Shown here: in pieces, positions 1 through 9,062 of the stretch
How the letters are laid out: each line of letters opens with the position of its first letter
How positions within the stretch are numbered: the stretch's first letter is position 1
Source of the DNA: Pedobacter alluvionis
Lineage (GTDB): Bacteria; Bacteroidota; Bacteroidia; Sphingobacteriales; Sphingobacteriaceae
DNA length: 64,000 nucleotides
Direction: 5' to 3'
NCBI RefSeq assembly: GCF_003664035.1
Contig: NZ_RCCK01000010.1
Span: 682,001-746,000 of the forward strand
The notes under the pieces: model-generated
Seen by the model: the letters and a program-made list of their open reading frames with translations, nothing else
What the model was told of the DNA's origin: nothing
The model's database searches: none
Program-made: the position numbers and the translations under genes

Positions 1-2
1 AC

Positions 3-779
3 TTTCAGTATATACAAGGCAGAAACCATACTTTTTTCTCGCTTTGGTTAGGAAATAATGATGTATTGGGTTATGCTTTAAATGGTGCTGTTACCGTTAC
101 AGGTGATCCAACTACTGTATTAACAGATAAAGTAACATTTTCATCATTGTATGCTAATTTTTTAAATGCATTAACCGCCGGTGGTCAGAAAGGTATTGTG
201 GCAACTATTCCTGATGTAACAGCTGTTCCATATTTTAATACGGTTACCGTAGCTGCTTTATTAAATGCTGCTAAAGCAATTAATCCTGCAGCGGCAGCTA
301 TTTATATTCAAACAGGAACAGGTGCGGTAAGGCCTGCAACTGCTGATGATTTAATTCGTTTGCCTTTCCAATCAGCTGGTTTGTTTGGTCAAGGTGCTAT
401 TCCTTATGGCTTACATCCCTTAAATCCAATTGAAAATAAATGGGTTTTGGATAAAGATGAAGTTGTTAAAGTGAAGGACTATGTAAACAGTTACAACAGC
501 AGTATTAAATCTTTAGCTACCAGCAAAGGCCTGGCCATTGCAGATACTTATGCTTATTTTAATCAGGTTAAAACTGGTATTAATGTTCAGGGTGTTGGTA
601 TCAACGCTTCATTTATTACGGGTGGTGCATTCTCTTTAGATGGTATTCACTTAACGCCGCGTGGAAATGCAGCAATTGCCAATCTATTTATTGATGCCAT
701 TAATGCTAAATACGGTTCTACTGTACCAAACATTGATATTACTCAATATAGAGGCGTGAAATTCCCAGATGCGAAGTAA
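3..779 (+). CDS. SGNH/GDSL-type hydrolase, C-terminal part (5' truncated by window)
   Basis: The reading frame is open from the first complete codon of the window, so the N-terminus lies upstream and the TTG at 66 is not a start. The visible part carries two catalytic blocks of the SGNH family: block III as LWLGNNDVLG, with the glycine and asparagine of the GxND signature, and block V as DGIHLTPRGN close to the C-terminus, which supplies the catalytic Asp and His. The nucleophile Ser block is outside the window. Such proteins in Bacteroidota are usually secreted or surface lipases/esterases; substrate cannot be told from sequence. The gene converges on miaA and shares a bidirectional terminator with it. 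Confidence 0.8.
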   Translation, partial: FQYIQGRNHTFFSLWLGNNDVLGYALNGAVTVTGDPTTVLTDKVTFSSLYANFLNALTAGGQKGIVATIPDVTAVPYFNTVTVAALLNAAKAINPAAAAIYIQTGTGAVRPATADDLIRLPFQSAGLFGQGAIPYGLHPLNPIENKWVLDKDEVVKVKDYVNSYNSSIKSLATSKGLAIADTYAYFNQVKTGINVQGVGINASFITGGAFSLDGIHLTPRGNAAIANLFIDAINAKYGSTVPNIDITQYRGVKFPDAK

Positions 780-793
780 GATTTTAGTATTCA

Positions 794-826
794 TAAAAAA
801 AGGAGCATTTAATGCTCCTTTTTTAT
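794..826. terminator. Bidirectional intrinsic terminator between SGNH hydrolase gene and miaA
   Basis: An 8-bp perfect stem (AGGAGCAT / ATGCTCCT, 801-808 with 812-819) is flanked by an A-run on the left and a T-run on the right, so it can stop transcription from both convergent genes. The T-run reaches into the miaA stop codon. Confidence 0.8.
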
Positions 827-1737
827 TTTCTACCTATTTTGTTTTCAACAAAGTTGATAACTTCCGAGCTTTGATGAGGTTCAAACCAGTTGATTTCTTC
901 ATCTCTTCTAAACCAGGTGAGCTGGCGTTTGGCAAAGCGGCGGGTATTTTGTTTAATTGCCGAAACAGCGTCTTCAAGAGATAACTTTCCGTCCAGGTAA
1001 TCGAAAATTTCACTATAACCTACCGTGTTTAAAGCATTGTATTTTTTAAATGGTATTAGCAATTTTACTTCATCTACTAAACCATCAGCAATCATTTGAT
1101 CAACTCTTCTATTAATTCTGTCATAAAGTACAGCCCGATCGGTATTTAACCCAATTTTGATTATTTTAAACGGTCTTTCCTTTTTTGTAGCTGAAAGCAT
1201 TGAGGAAAGTTTTTGACCTGTCGATAAATATACTTCCAGTCCCCTGATCATTCTTTGTGGATTTTGCTGATCTACTTTTGCGAAATATTCGGGATCTAAC
1301 TCGGCCAGTTGGTTTTGTATAACTGTTAAACCTTCTTCTTCAAACTGTTTGTTTAATTTTTCCCTGATCGATAAATCGATCTCGGGCATTTCATCTAAAC
1401 CATTTATTAAAGCGTTTACATATAATCCGGAGCCCCCGACCATAATGGCGAGATCATGCTTTTTGAAAATTTCTTCAAGTGTTTTTAAGCCTTCTACCTC
1501 AAAATCGCCGGTACTAAACAGTTGCGTTACGGAATGTGAGTCTATAAAATGATGTTTTGCTGCAACCAATTCCGCAGCATTGGGCTTTGCTGTACCAATG
1601 GCCATTTCCTTAAAAAATTGTCGTGAATCTGCAGAAATAATTTCTGTACCAAAATGTAGTGCCAGGTGAATAGCCAAAGCTGTTTTGCCAATTGCAGTAG
1701 GACCAACAATGGATATTAAGATTTTTGGTTGAGGCAT
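823..1737 (-). CDS. miaA: tRNA dimethylallyltransferase MiaA
   Basis: MiaA transfers a dimethylallyl group from DMAPP to N6 of A37 in tRNAs reading UNN codons. The 304-residue product has the usual length. The P-loop GPTAIGKT lies at residues 12-19 and the DSRQ motif with the catalytic Asp at about residue 37; the mid-region VGGSGLYVNALINGL and the late RRFAKRQLTWFR segment are also family hallmarks. The ATG start places the P-loop where expected. The gene reads toward the SGNH hydrolase gene, and a separate terminator lies just upstream of its start, so it is probably transcribed alone. Confidence 0.96.
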   Translation of the reverse strand: MPQPKILISIVGPTAIGKTALAIHLALHFGTEIISADSRQFFKEMAIGTAKPNAAELVAAKHHFIDSHSVTQLFSTGDFEVEGLKTLEEIFKKHDLAIMVGGSGLYVNALINGLDEMPEIDLSIREKLNKQFEEEGLTVIQNQLAELDPEYFAKVDQQNPQRMIRGLEVYLSTGQKLSSMLSATKKERPFKIIKIGLNTDRAVLYDRINRRVDQMIADGLVDEVKLLIPFKKYNALNTVGYSEIFDYLDGKLSLEDAVSAIKQNTRRFAKRQLTWFRRDEEINWFEPHQSSEVINFVENKIGRK

Positions 1738-1753
1738 GGGGTTTGTATAAAAT

Positions 1754-1790
1754 AAAGGCTGCCAAATTTAAATATTTGGCAGCCTTTTGT
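1754..1790 (-). terminator. Intrinsic terminator downstream of the pRiA4b ORF-3-like gene
   Basis: The inverted repeat AAGGCTGCCAAAT / ATTTGGCAGCCTT has only a few loop bases and is flanked by T/A runs. On the minus strand it follows the pRiA4b-like gene and precedes miaA; it could work on either strand. Confidence 0.7.
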
Positions 1791-1809
1791 AATATTATTT
1801 TGTTGCTAA

Positions 1810-2460
1810 TTAATAGTCGTCTTTATGGCTATCATCTTCGAAGTTATCACTGTCAGAAAATTCATCTCCAAATTCGTCTTCTTCATTTTCTTCATCTTCA
1901 TCCCGCTCTTCTTCGTTAATACCCATTTCGCCCATGGCTTCTAATTCATCGGTGTCTTCAGGTACAAAGTTCATTTCATTTAAGAAATCAAATTCACCTG
2001 CAACTGCACCAACAGCTGCGCCAGGATCGGCAATGGGTGCATTGTTGCTTTCGAAAATTTTTGGTGCTTCGCCAGTGCTTTTAGCTAAAAATGGATATTC
2101 GATATTAGGGTCGGCGTCAAGAATAATTTTTACCAGTTCTACATGGAAATCGTAAGGGCGATCGAAATTATAGATATAGTAAAATTTTTGATGTGGATCT
2201 TCAATAAAACCGCTCAGTTTAGAATTCTCCATTAAAACTACACGGTCTTTTTTACGTTCGTTTGGTAAATAGGCAATTTCATCACCTTTTAACCAATTGT
2301 CAGTACTCACATAAAAAGAAGAAGGTTTCTCGGCATTATAACCTGTAGATCTGTGAATAGCCTTATGGAGGTCTTCAAATGTTTGGTTTGATTTAATGTC
2401 GATCTCTCTCACAACATCATCAAAATCTTCAAAAGTAATTCTAAATTTATAAATAGCCAT
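1810..2460 (-). CDS. Plasmid pRiA4b ORF-3-like family protein
   Basis: The first ~150 residues match the pRiA4b ORF-3-like family (PF07929-type) by pattern: an N-terminal YKFRITFEDFDDVVREIDI strand set, a LHKAIHRSTGY helix, and SSFYVSTDNWLKG. The C-terminal ~50 residues are a strongly acidic Asp/Glu tail, likely disordered. An ATG at 2523 would add 21 residues read from an AT-rich leader; I chose the ATG at 2460 because homology begins immediately there. The molecular function of the family is not established. It is followed by its own terminator. Confidence 0.8.
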   Translation of the reverse strand: MAIYKFRITFEDFDDVVREIDIKSNQTFEDLHKAIHRSTGYNAEKPSSFYVSTDNWLKGDEIAYLPNERKKDRVVLMENSKLSGFIEDPHQKFYYIYNFDRPYDFHVELVKIILDADPNIEYPFLAKSTGEAPKIFESNNAPIADPGAAVGAVAGEFDFLNEMNFVPEDTDELEAMGEMGINEEERDEDEENEEDEFGDEFSDSDNFEDDSHKDDY

Positions 2461-2558
2461 TATTGTATTTTGGAATCGTAAAAATAAAGTTAATTTATAA
2501 TTACCACAAACATGATATGCCATAAAAACACCATATTCATATTGTTACGGCAATTAAA

Positions 2559-3968
2559 TTATTTATTAACAGGATTTAATCCCATTTGTTTTGCCTGATT
2601 GAGCATAAAATTAAACGCTTCCTGATAATCGTTTGTGATCTCACCTTCCAATATGGCCTCACGAATGGCATTTTTAATTATGCCAACTTCTTTGCCTGCA
2701 TCAAGACCAAAAGTTTCCATAATATCGTTGCCAGAAATCGGAGGTTGCCAGTTTCTGATTTTATCTCGTTCCTCTACGTCCTTTAGCTTTTGTTTTACCA
2801 GCTCAAAGTTATTTCTATATTTTGTTTTTTTGTATTCATTTTTTGTTGTTACATCGGCATTGCAGAGTAACATCAAGCTTTCAATTTCTTCTCCGGCATC
2901 AAAAAGTAATCGCCTTACAGCAGAATCAGTAACAGTTTCCTGTGCCAGAACAATCGGGCGTAAATGAAGCTGCACCAATTTTTGCACATACTTCATTTTT
3001 TCATTTAAAGGAAGTTTTAGCTGTGCAAATATTTTGGGAACCATGCGTGCACCGCGGTCTTCATGTCCGTGAAACGTCCAGCCGTGGCCTTCTTCGAAAC
3101 GTTTGGTAGCAGGTTTGGCAATATCGTGCAAAATAGCTGCCCAGCGTAACCATAAATCATCGGTATCTGCACATATGTTATCCAGTACCTCTAAAGTATG
3201 GTAGAAATTGTCTTTATGTCCTTTTCCTTTAATAATCTCCACGCCATAAAGCTGTGCCATTTGAGGGAAAATGATCTGCAATAATCCGGTATCGAAAAGA
3301 TGTTTAAAACCTATTGACGGTTTTTTAGATAAGATGATTTTATTCATCTCATCAGTAATCCGTTCCTTGGACACAATGTTAATGCGCTGTTTCTGGGTTT
3401 TAATGGCATTGAGTGCTGCCGGATCGATATCGAAATTAAGTTGTGAAGCGAAACGGATCGCCCGCATCATGCGCAATGGATCATCCGAAAAAGTAATTTC
3501 CGGATCAAGCGGGGTACGGATGAGCTTATTTTCGAGATCTTTAATCCCATCAAAAGGATCTAGCAGCTCACCAAAGTGATCTGCATTTAAATTGATCGCC
3601 AACGCATTGATGGTAAAATCCCTGCGGAGCTGGTCGTCTTCTAAAGTGCCGTCTTCAACAATGGGTTTACGCGAATCAGAACGATAAGATTCTTTTCTCG
3701 CCCCTACAAATTCAACTTCTAAATCCTGATATTTGATGTTTGCCGTACCGAAGTTCTTAAATACAGCCACTTTTGTGTTTAATTTTCGACCTACGGCTTC
3801 TGCATATTCGATTCCACTACCAACAACAACTACGTCAATATCTTTTGAAGGGCGATTTAAAAATAAATCGCGCACAAATCCTCCGATTACATAAGCTTCG
3901 GTATTGTTCTTATCTGCTATTGTTGATAAGGTTTTAAATATAGGGTTTTGTAGGTGTTGTTGCATCAA
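2559..3968 (-). CDS. cca: CCA tRNA nucleotidyltransferase with HD domain
   Basis: This is a class II polymerase-beta-like nucleotidyltransferase that adds or repairs the 3' CCA of tRNAs. GGFVRD at residues 29-34 and the metal-binding DID pair (DIDVVVV, about 43-45) mark the catalytic head. [10 protein letters not shown] and the RMMRAIRFA neck region follow. A C-terminal HD domain ([10 protein letters not shown], around residue 280) suggests added phosphohydrolase activity, as in many bacterial homologues. The length of 469 residues is normal for the HD-containing type. A second ATG lies one codon in (3965). It faces tsaC upstream across a short palindromic repeat. Confidence 0.95.
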   Translation of the reverse strand: MMQQHLQNPIFKTLSTIADKNNTEAYVIGGFVRDLFLNRPSKDIDVVVVGSGIEYAEAVGRKLNTKVAVFKNFGTANIKYQDLEVEFVGARKESYRSDSRKPIVEDGTLEDDQLRRDFTINALAINLNADHFGELLDPFDGIKDLENKLIRTPLDPEITFSDDPLRMMRAIRFASQLNFDIDPAALNAIKTQKQRINIVSKERITDEMNKIILSKKPSIGFKHLFDTGLLQIIFPQMAQLYGVEIIKGKGHKDNFYHTLEVLDNICADTDDLWLRWAAILHDIAKPATKRFEEGHGWTFHGHEDRGARMVPKIFAQLKLPLNEKMKYVQKLVQLHLRPIVLAQETVTDSAVRRLLFDAGEEIESLMLLCNADVTTKNEYKKTKYRNNFELVKQKLKDVEERDKIRNWQPPISGNDIMETFGLDAGKEVGIIKNAIREAILEGEITNDYQEAFNFMLNQAKQMGLNPVNK

Positions 3969-3975
3969 GTTAGTT

Positions 3976-4042
3976 ATTTTGTCACGCCGAGATAGAAAGC
4001 GTCTGCGAGCTATGAAACAGATCCTTCGTGCCTCAGGATGAC
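3976..4042. repeat. Short palindromic intergenic repeat (GTCA..CTGAG family)
   Basis: A degenerate inverted repeat beginning GTCACGCCGAG and ending CCTCAGGATGAC with an AGATCCTTCG core. Related versions occur near 19228, 23351, 32445, 47205, 52832 and 56943. It lies between tsaC and cca. Confidence 0.6.
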
Positions 4043-4067
4043 AATAAGAATTACAAAAGTAATAAAA

Positions 4068-4634
4068 TTACTTGCGAATAAACTCAAACTGTCCACCAGG
4101 AGAAAGTTTCATAATAGTTGATGGCTTTTTACTGGTTCGATTTTCCTGTTCGAAATCTACTACATAATCAACAGCATCGATAATTTCAGGATCAATGTCG
4201 TCAAAGAATTTTGGCGAAGGTTGTCCACTTAAATTTGCAGAGGTTGAAACAATAGGTTTTCTGAAACGCTGGATTAATGGTGTGCAAAAATCGTGTTTAA
4301 CAATCCGGATGCCTACACTACCATCAGCATTGATTACATTCTGCGCCAGATTTTTGGCATCCGAAAAAACGATGGTCAGTGGGTTTTCTGCATATTCGAT
4401 CAGATCGTAAGCTACATCGGGTATTTCGGCAACATAACTTTGCAATTTGCTGTCTACATCCAATAAAACAATTAAACTCTTTTCGGCCGGACGGTTTTTT
4501 ATTTTAAGCACTTTATTCACGGCTTCAGGATTGGTGGCATCACAACCTATTCCCCAAATGGTGTCGGTAGGATAGAGGATTACCCCGCCAGATTTTAATA
4601 CTTCAAAAGCTTTGTTAATCTCGTCTCTTAGCAT
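4068..4634 (-). CDS. tsaC: L-threonylcarbamoyladenylate synthase (TsaC/YrdC domain)
   Basis: The enzyme makes threonylcarbamoyl-AMP from Thr, bicarbonate and ATP, the first step of the t6A37 tRNA modification. The 188-residue product is a stand-alone YrdC domain without the Sua5 C-terminal extension. Family patterns include GGVILYPTDTIWGIGCDA near residue 16, KIKNRPAEKSLIVL, and PIVSTSANLSGQPSP. A YrdC domain of this size could be called TsaC or the short form of Sua5; the reaction is the same. It forms a loose run of tRNA-related genes with cca and miaA on the same strand. Confidence 0.92.
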   Translation of the reverse strand: MLRDEINKAFEVLKSGGVILYPTDTIWGIGCDATNPEAVNKVLKIKNRPAEKSLIVLLDVDSKLQSYVAEIPDVAYDLIEYAENPLTIVFSDAKNLAQNVINADGSVGIRIVKHDFCTPLIQRFRKPIVSTSANLSGQPSPKFFDDIDPEIIDAVDYVVDFEQENRTSKKPSTIMKLSPGGQFEFIRK

Positions 4635-4828
4635 TTTGCAAAGTTAATTTATAAAGCGGAAGTTAAATAATGTTAGTGTGTATTTCCTGTGTTCTCAGAT
4701 ATTTCTATCTGACACTCGTAATATTGATAAAGGCATTTTTATGACCGTAACATATTCTTTATCTCAACTGATGTGTTTTAATGCGATAAACCTGTATTTT
4801 AGTAATAGGTTATTAAATAAAACATAAA

Positions 4829-5380
4829 ATGAAACACACACTTAAATGGGGTATGCTGTTTACTATTGTAATGGCATTTACCAGTTGTATTACTGTGCTT
4901 ACGGCATCAGATTACGACAAAAAGATCGATTTTTCTAAGTTAAAATCCTTTGCTTACTATGAAAAAGGAATTGATCATTTAGAATTAAACAACCTCGACA
5001 GACCCAGGATGTTAGATGCCCTTGAAACTGCCATGGTCAAAAAGGGCTTTACTAAAGCTGGCCAACCAGATTTTTTAGTTAATGTAGTGGTTTTGAGCAG
5101 CATTAATGCGCGGGCAGACTGGGGTTATAGCGGAGGCGGTTATCAATGGGATGCTGTTTCATCTTCGTACCAATGGAGAGATTCGCAATTCGGACCGCTC
5201 AACAGCAGCAAACAGTACCAATCTGGCACCATCATCATTGATTTTCTAAATCCCGAAACCAAAGCAATTATGTGGCACGGGGTAGGATCGGGCTTTAATT
5301 TTGATGATTATGAAAATAGAGAAGAAAGAATAAAACTGGCTGTAAAACAGATCTTATCGGAATACCCGCCTGTTTATTGA
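4829..5380 (+). CDS. DUF4136 lipoprotein (copy 1)
   Basis: The 183-residue product has a signal sequence ending in a lipobox (AFTSC), so it is probably lipid-anchored after SpII cleavage. The mature part matches DUF4136: an early TASDYDKKIDFSKLKSFAYY, a central Gly/Tyr-rich stretch, then GTIIIDFLNPETKAIMWHG and a C-terminal ILSEYPP. No enzymatic function is known. A paralogue follows 177 bp downstream with the same order of blocks, so the two arose by tandem duplication. The long spacer suggests separate promoters. Confidence 0.88.
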   Translation: MKHTLKWGMLFTIVMAFTSCITVLTASDYDKKIDFSKLKSFAYYEKGIDHLELNNLDRPRMLDALETAMVKKGFTKAGQPDFLVNVVVLSSINARADWGYSGGGYQWDAVSSSYQWRDSQFGPLNSSKQYQSGTIIIDFLNPETKAIMWHGVGSGFNFDDYENREERIKLAVKQILSEYPPVY

Positions 5381-5557
5381 TTTTCATGATTAATCCAATT
5401 ATAAAATATTTAGTCTGAGTGATATAACGTAAAAACATAATCAAATAAAAATCGTTTTACAGATAACAATCTGATTGTAAAAAATGTTAAATGATTTGTC
5501 ATTTGGTTTACAATATCGTTATATTTATGTCAGGTTATTTATACAACAGCGCACAAA

Positions 5558-6112
5558 ATGAGAACAGCACAAAAATTATTAATGCTTTTTACAGTAGTAT
5601 TGGCATTAGCAGGATGTACAACACTCCGCACCGCATCAGATTATGATAAAAATGTTGATTTAAGCGGTTACAAAACTTACAATTTTTACGATAAGGGTAT
5701 TGCAAGGGTTAAGCTTAACAATTTGGACAAGCGCAGATTAATGGCTGCGGTTGAATCTGAAATGAATGCGAAAGGATTTACAAAATCAGATCGCCCGGAT
5801 TTGTTGGTTAATTTGGTTGTAGTTGCCCGCGAAAAAACCGATGTGTATGGCCCAGGTTACTATGGTGGCTGGGGATGGGGCTGGCGCGGCGGATGGGGAA
5901 ATCCTTTCTGGGGCGGCGGAACTTACGTAAATCAATATATTGACGGTACTATTGTCATCGATTTTCTGGATCCGGCTAAAAAGATTTTGTTCTGGCATGG
6001 ACAGGGATCAGGTTTTAACCTTGATAACTTCAATAAAAGAGAACAACGTTTGTATACTGGTGTAAAGGAAATATTGGCGCAATATCCACCAGCTGCTACA
6101 GCTGCTAAATAA
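5558..6112 (+). CDS. DUF4136 lipoprotein (copy 2)
   Basis: This is the paralogue of the preceding gene, with lipobox LAGC after a hydrophobic leader. It keeps TASDYDKNVDLSGYKTYNFY near the N-terminus, GTIVIDFLDPAKKILFWHG, and the terminal ILAQYPP. The central linker is a run of Gly, Trp and Tyr (GGWGWGWRGGWGNPFWGGG), much richer than in copy 1. This is typical of DUF4136 proteins and suggests a flexible or surface-sticky segment. Function is unknown; a periplasmic or outer-membrane location is inferred from the lipobox. Confidence 0.88.
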   Translation: MRTAQKLLMLFTVVLALAGCTTLRTASDYDKNVDLSGYKTYNFYDKGIARVKLNNLDKRRLMAAVESEMNAKGFTKSDRPDLLVNLVVVAREKTDVYGPGYYGGWGWGWRGGWGNPFWGGGTYVNQYIDGTIVIDFLDPAKKILFWHGQGSGFNLDNFNKREQRLYTGVKEILAQYPPAATAAK

Positions 6113-6131
6113 GTTGTAAATATTAAATTAA

Positions 6132-6179
6132 GAGCACTAAGGGGCTGTTGAATTTTTAAATAAATTCCGGCCCTTTTTC
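6132..6179 (-). pseudogene. Relic of a glycosyltransferase C-terminus
   Basis: On the minus strand this 48-nt stretch translates as EKGPEFI, a stop, then KFNSPLVL. The intact glycosyltransferase downstream has EKGLEFVQKFNSNLVT at 6458-6505. By direct comparison 38 of 48 bases agree, and the stop replaces a Gln codon (CAA to TAA). It looks like the decayed end of a former paralogue or a partial duplication; nothing further upstream of it aligns convincingly. Confidence 0.5.
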
Positions 6180-6236
6180 TTTTGTGGTTTTATAGCTTGT
6201 ATTTCTTAATTGTTACTACAGTCTGCTCAATCTAAA

Positions 6237-6345
6237 CCTGACATTCGCGGAAAGCCCGGAATCCGATCCTTCATCGGATGAGGACTTGCAGCATTGGCAG
6301 GACTAACGTTAACAGCAGCACTAACCTTGCTTTTCAAATATTAAA
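6237..6345. repeat. Dispersed intergenic repeat with CCTTC-apex hairpin
   Basis: Within this otherwise gene-free gap (6113-6424) lies AAAGCCCGGA, then a hairpin ATCCGAT-CCTTC-ATCGGAT (6261-6279), then GAGGACTTG, GGCAGGACTAAC and GCTTTTCAAA. The same block order occurs at 46 kb, and in part at 11.3, 12.3 and 23.5 kb. Confidence 0.65.
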
Positions 6346-6424
6346 ACTAAATTTCTGAAAATCGACCTGAATAAGTTACACATTTATTATGCGCTAAGCT
6401 ATTATGAACGTAATTTAAGGATTA

Positions 6425-7624
6425 TTAAAGAGATAAATAGCAATCCATTAACTGCTGCGTCACTAAATTGCTGTTGAATTTTTGAACAAATTCCAACCCT
6501 TTTTCCTTCATTTCTTTTTGGAGCTGAGGACTTTCCAGAATTTGATTAATGGCTTTAGCTAGTCCGTTAGCGTCGTTTGGCGAAATGTATAAGCTATCTG
6601 GTCCGCCTGCTTCTTCCAGGCAGGAGCCTGTTGCCGCAACCACCGGAACACCTGAATATAAGGCCTCTATAATTGGGATACCAAAACCCTCATAAAAGGA
6701 AGGATAAACAAAAACACTGGCCATCTGGTAAATGCCAGGCAGATCGGCAAAAGGGATGTTTTTTAAGAAGATAATCCTGTTTTTAAGACCAAGCTTTTCG
6801 ATTTCTTTTTCTACAGTTTTAAAATAAGCCGTTTGTTTGCCTATCACCACGAGTTTATAATCTTCATTAAGCTCTTTTAAAGCCTGCACAGCCAATTTAA
6901 GGTTCTTACGCTCTTCGATGGTGCCAACGTTTAGGATGTATTTTTCAGGGAGTTTATAGGTTGCCTTAATGCGGCTTAAGGTTGCTGCAGCAAAAGCTGT
7001 TTTGAAACTATCATCGCAGCTTTGGTAAATAACCTCAATTTTTTCAGGACTGATCCCGTATAAATCTATGATGTCTTCTTTTGTTTTTTCGCTGATGGCG
7101 ACAATTTTATTGGCACGTTTACAGGCTGATTTGCTTTTCCATTGGTATAATTTCCGGTCGATGAATTTATAGTATTGAGGGAAACGGAGAAAAATAAGAT
7201 CGTGTATGGTAACGATTGATTTGATTCTTGTATGCTGTATGGCTAATGGGATTTCGTGACTGAGGCCATGAAAAATCTGGCAGCCATCCTGATTTAAGTC
7301 TTTCAGGATATTTAAAGTTCTCCATAAAAAAGGACCATTTTTAGGGAGTTTAAGTTCGATGTTATCTTTTTCAAAAAATGCATCAATCTGTCTGGCCGTT
7401 TTTACTTTTGGAGCATAAACAAGATACTCGTGTTCGGGATACTGACTTGCCAGATGCTCAATTAAAGACCGGCTATAATTGCCCAATCCGGTTAAATTAT
7501 TGGCGGCGCGCTTGCCATCGTATCCTATTTTAAGTGGAAAGCTTAAAGCCGAAAGACCAAAGCTTGATTGCTCAAGTTCGTTACTTTCGGCTTTTTGTGT
7601 TTTAGTTTCGCTTTCAGCTTTCAC
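6425..7624 (-). CDS. Glycosyltransferase family 4 (GT-B fold)
   Basis: The product is a 399-residue retaining glycosyltransferase of the GT1/GT4 Pfam type. The N-terminal acceptor domain shows KIGYDGKRAANNLTGLGNYS with the glycine loop; the C-terminal nucleotide-sugar domain shows GTIEERKNL and the E-x7-E motif in YEGFGIPIIEALYSGVPVVA. Acceptor and donor are unknown. The start appears to be GTG at 7624, 13 nt after the dapD stop codon, because no other ATG, GTG or TTG precedes the conserved KIGYDG. The first ~30 residues (AES-rich) are therefore atypical and come from a GCTGAAAG-like repeat. It is probably cotranscribed with dapD, though functionally unrelated. Confidence 0.88.
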   Translation of the reverse strand: MKAESETKTQKAESNELEQSSFGLSALSFPLKIGYDGKRAANNLTGLGNYSRSLIEHLASQYPEHEYLVYAPKVKTARQIDAFFEKDNIELKLPKNGPFLWRTLNILKDLNQDGCQIFHGLSHEIPLAIQHTRIKSIVTIHDLIFLRFPQYYKFIDRKLYQWKSKSACKRANKIVAISEKTKEDIIDLYGISPEKIEVIYQSCDDSFKTAFAAATLSRIKATYKLPEKYILNVGTIEERKNLKLAVQALKELNEDYKLVVIGKQTAYFKTVEKEIEKLGLKNRIIFLKNIPFADLPGIYQMASVFVYPSFYEGFGIPIIEALYSGVPVVAATGSCLEEAGGPDSLYISPNDANGLAKAINQILESPQLQKEMKEKGLEFVQKFNSNLVTQQLMDCYLSL

Positions 7625-7639
7625 CTTTGTACTTTCAGC

Positions 7640-8458
7640 TTAAACAGCTACATTATTTTCTCTCAACGCGTCGTTAAGCGAAGTTTTTTTATCTGTACTT
7701 TCTTTACGTTTTCCGATAATTAAAGCACATGGTACCTGAAATTCGCCGGCAGGGAATTTTTTAGTGTAACTTCCTGGTATTACCACCGAACGTGCAGGAA
7801 CAACACCTTTATATTCTACAGGAGTTGGGCCGGTAACATCGATAATTTTGGTCGATGCGGTTAATACCACATTGGCACCAAGTACCGCTTCTCTTTCTAC
7901 TTTAACACCTTCTACTACGATGGCTCTTGAACCTAAAAAGGCATCATCTTCGATAATTACCGGAGCAGCTTGTACAGGCTCTAAAACACCACCAATACCC
8001 ACTCCACCACTTAAGTGAACGCGTTTACCGATCTGTGCGCAAGAACCTACAGTAGCCCAGGTATCAACCATGGTACCTTCATCAACATAAGCACCGATGT
8101 TTACATAAGATGGCATCATGATTACACCTTTTGCTAAAAATGAACCGTAACGAGCACTTGCCATAGGCACAACCCGTACACCAGTTGCTTTATAATCAGT
8201 TTTTAATTCCATTTTATCGTGGTAAACAAACGGACCGCTTTTAATCTCTTTCATCTCACGGATCGGGAAATATAAAATTACCGCCTTTTTTACCCATTCA
8301 TTAATGCCCCAAGAGTTTAAAACTGGTTCAGCAACACGGATTTCACCTTTATCTAAACGCTGAATTACGGTTTCGATGGCTTCGCAATAGTTGCTATATT
8401 GTAAAAGGGTTCTGTCTTCCCAAGCGGCTTCAATTAATTTCTTTAAATCTGAATACAT
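7640..8458 (-). CDS. dapD: 2,3,4,5-tetrahydropyridine-2,6-dicarboxylate N-succinyltransferase
   Basis: DapD succinylates tetrahydrodipicolinate in the succinylase branch of lysine/meso-DAP synthesis. The product is 272 residues, standard for the family. An N-terminal helical domain is followed by a left-handed beta-helix of hexapeptide repeats (MMPSYVNIGAYVDEGTMVDT, GSCAQIGKRVHLSGGVGIGG) and the C-terminal PCALIIGKRKESTDKKTSLN segment. It is divergent from hslR, with about 205 bp of shared upstream sequence, and leads into the glycosyltransferase gene. Confidence 0.96.
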   Translation of the reverse strand: MYSDLKKLIEAAWEDRTLLQYSNYCEAIETVIQRLDKGEIRVAEPVLNSWGINEWVKKAVILYFPIREMKEIKSGPFVYHDKMELKTDYKATGVRVVPMASARYGSFLAKGVIMMPSYVNIGAYVDEGTMVDTWATVGSCAQIGKRVHLSGGVGIGGVLEPVQAAPVIIEDDAFLGSRAIVVEGVKVEREAVLGANVVLTASTKIIDVTGPTPVEYKGVVPARSVVIPGSYTKKFPAGEFQVPCALIIGKRKESTDKKTSLNDALRENNVAV

Positions 8459-8663
8459 GATGTTTTTAAATTTTACGCAAAATAAATCAATTTTTGTTTA
8501 TTAAAGGGCTAATTGTTTAAATTGTTTTGTAGTTGGGTGAGTGCAAAAGATTGTTGAATTTTTCGATTGTTCAGATTACTGGCCTTAACGGGTTTAAAAT
8601 GATGAGAATGATTTAACAATAAAGCAATAAAACAATTTAACAATTCTTTACTTTTGAACCTTT

Positions 8664-9062
8664 ATGACAGAGACAGAAAAACTTAGGATAGATAAATATT
8701 TATGGGCCATCAGGTTGTTTAAAACCCGGAGCCTTGCTACTGATGCCTGCAAAGCTGGAAGGGTGAAGTTGAAAGGGCAGAATATTAAGCCTTCAGCCAT
8801 TGTAAAAGTTGGTGATGTTTATCAGGTATCGAAAGGGATTGAGAAGAAAATTATTGAAGTGGTAGAACTTTCATACAACAGAACTGATTCGCCAACAGCC
8901 CTAACAAAATATAAAGATTTAACCCCTGTTGAAGATACCCATGCCTTTAAATCGATGTTCCATGCGCCAAGCTTAAAACGCGATAGGGGTACAGGGCGTC
9001 CGACTAAGAAAGACAGACGTGAAACGGATGACCTGATCGGCGGGATGTTTGAGGAAGAGTAG
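8664..9062 (+). CDS. hslR: RNA-binding S4 domain protein, Hsp15/HslR type
   Basis: The 132-residue protein opens with an S4 RNA-binding domain (LRIDKYLWAIRLFKTRSLAT, then ACKAGRVKLKG). It ends in a basic then acidic tail (GRPTKKDRRETDD), the layout of Hsp15. In E. coli Hsp15 binds stalled 50S subunits carrying nascent chain; the same role here is inferred from family membership. It is preceded by an A/T-rich leader and followed at once by an inverted repeat block shared with the EcsC gene end. Confidence 0.88.
   Translation: MTETEKLRIDKYLWAIRLFKTRSLATDACKAGRVKLKGQNIKPSAIVKVGDVYQVSKGIEKKIIEVVELSYNRTDSPTALTKYKDLTPVEDTHAFKSMFHAPSLKRDRGTGRPTKKDRRETDDLIGGMFEEE

Noticed and set aside
2461-2523. 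Longer N-terminus for the pRiA4b ORF-3-like protein
   Set aside because: The extra 21 residues are read from AT-rich leader; homology starts at the ATG at 2460.
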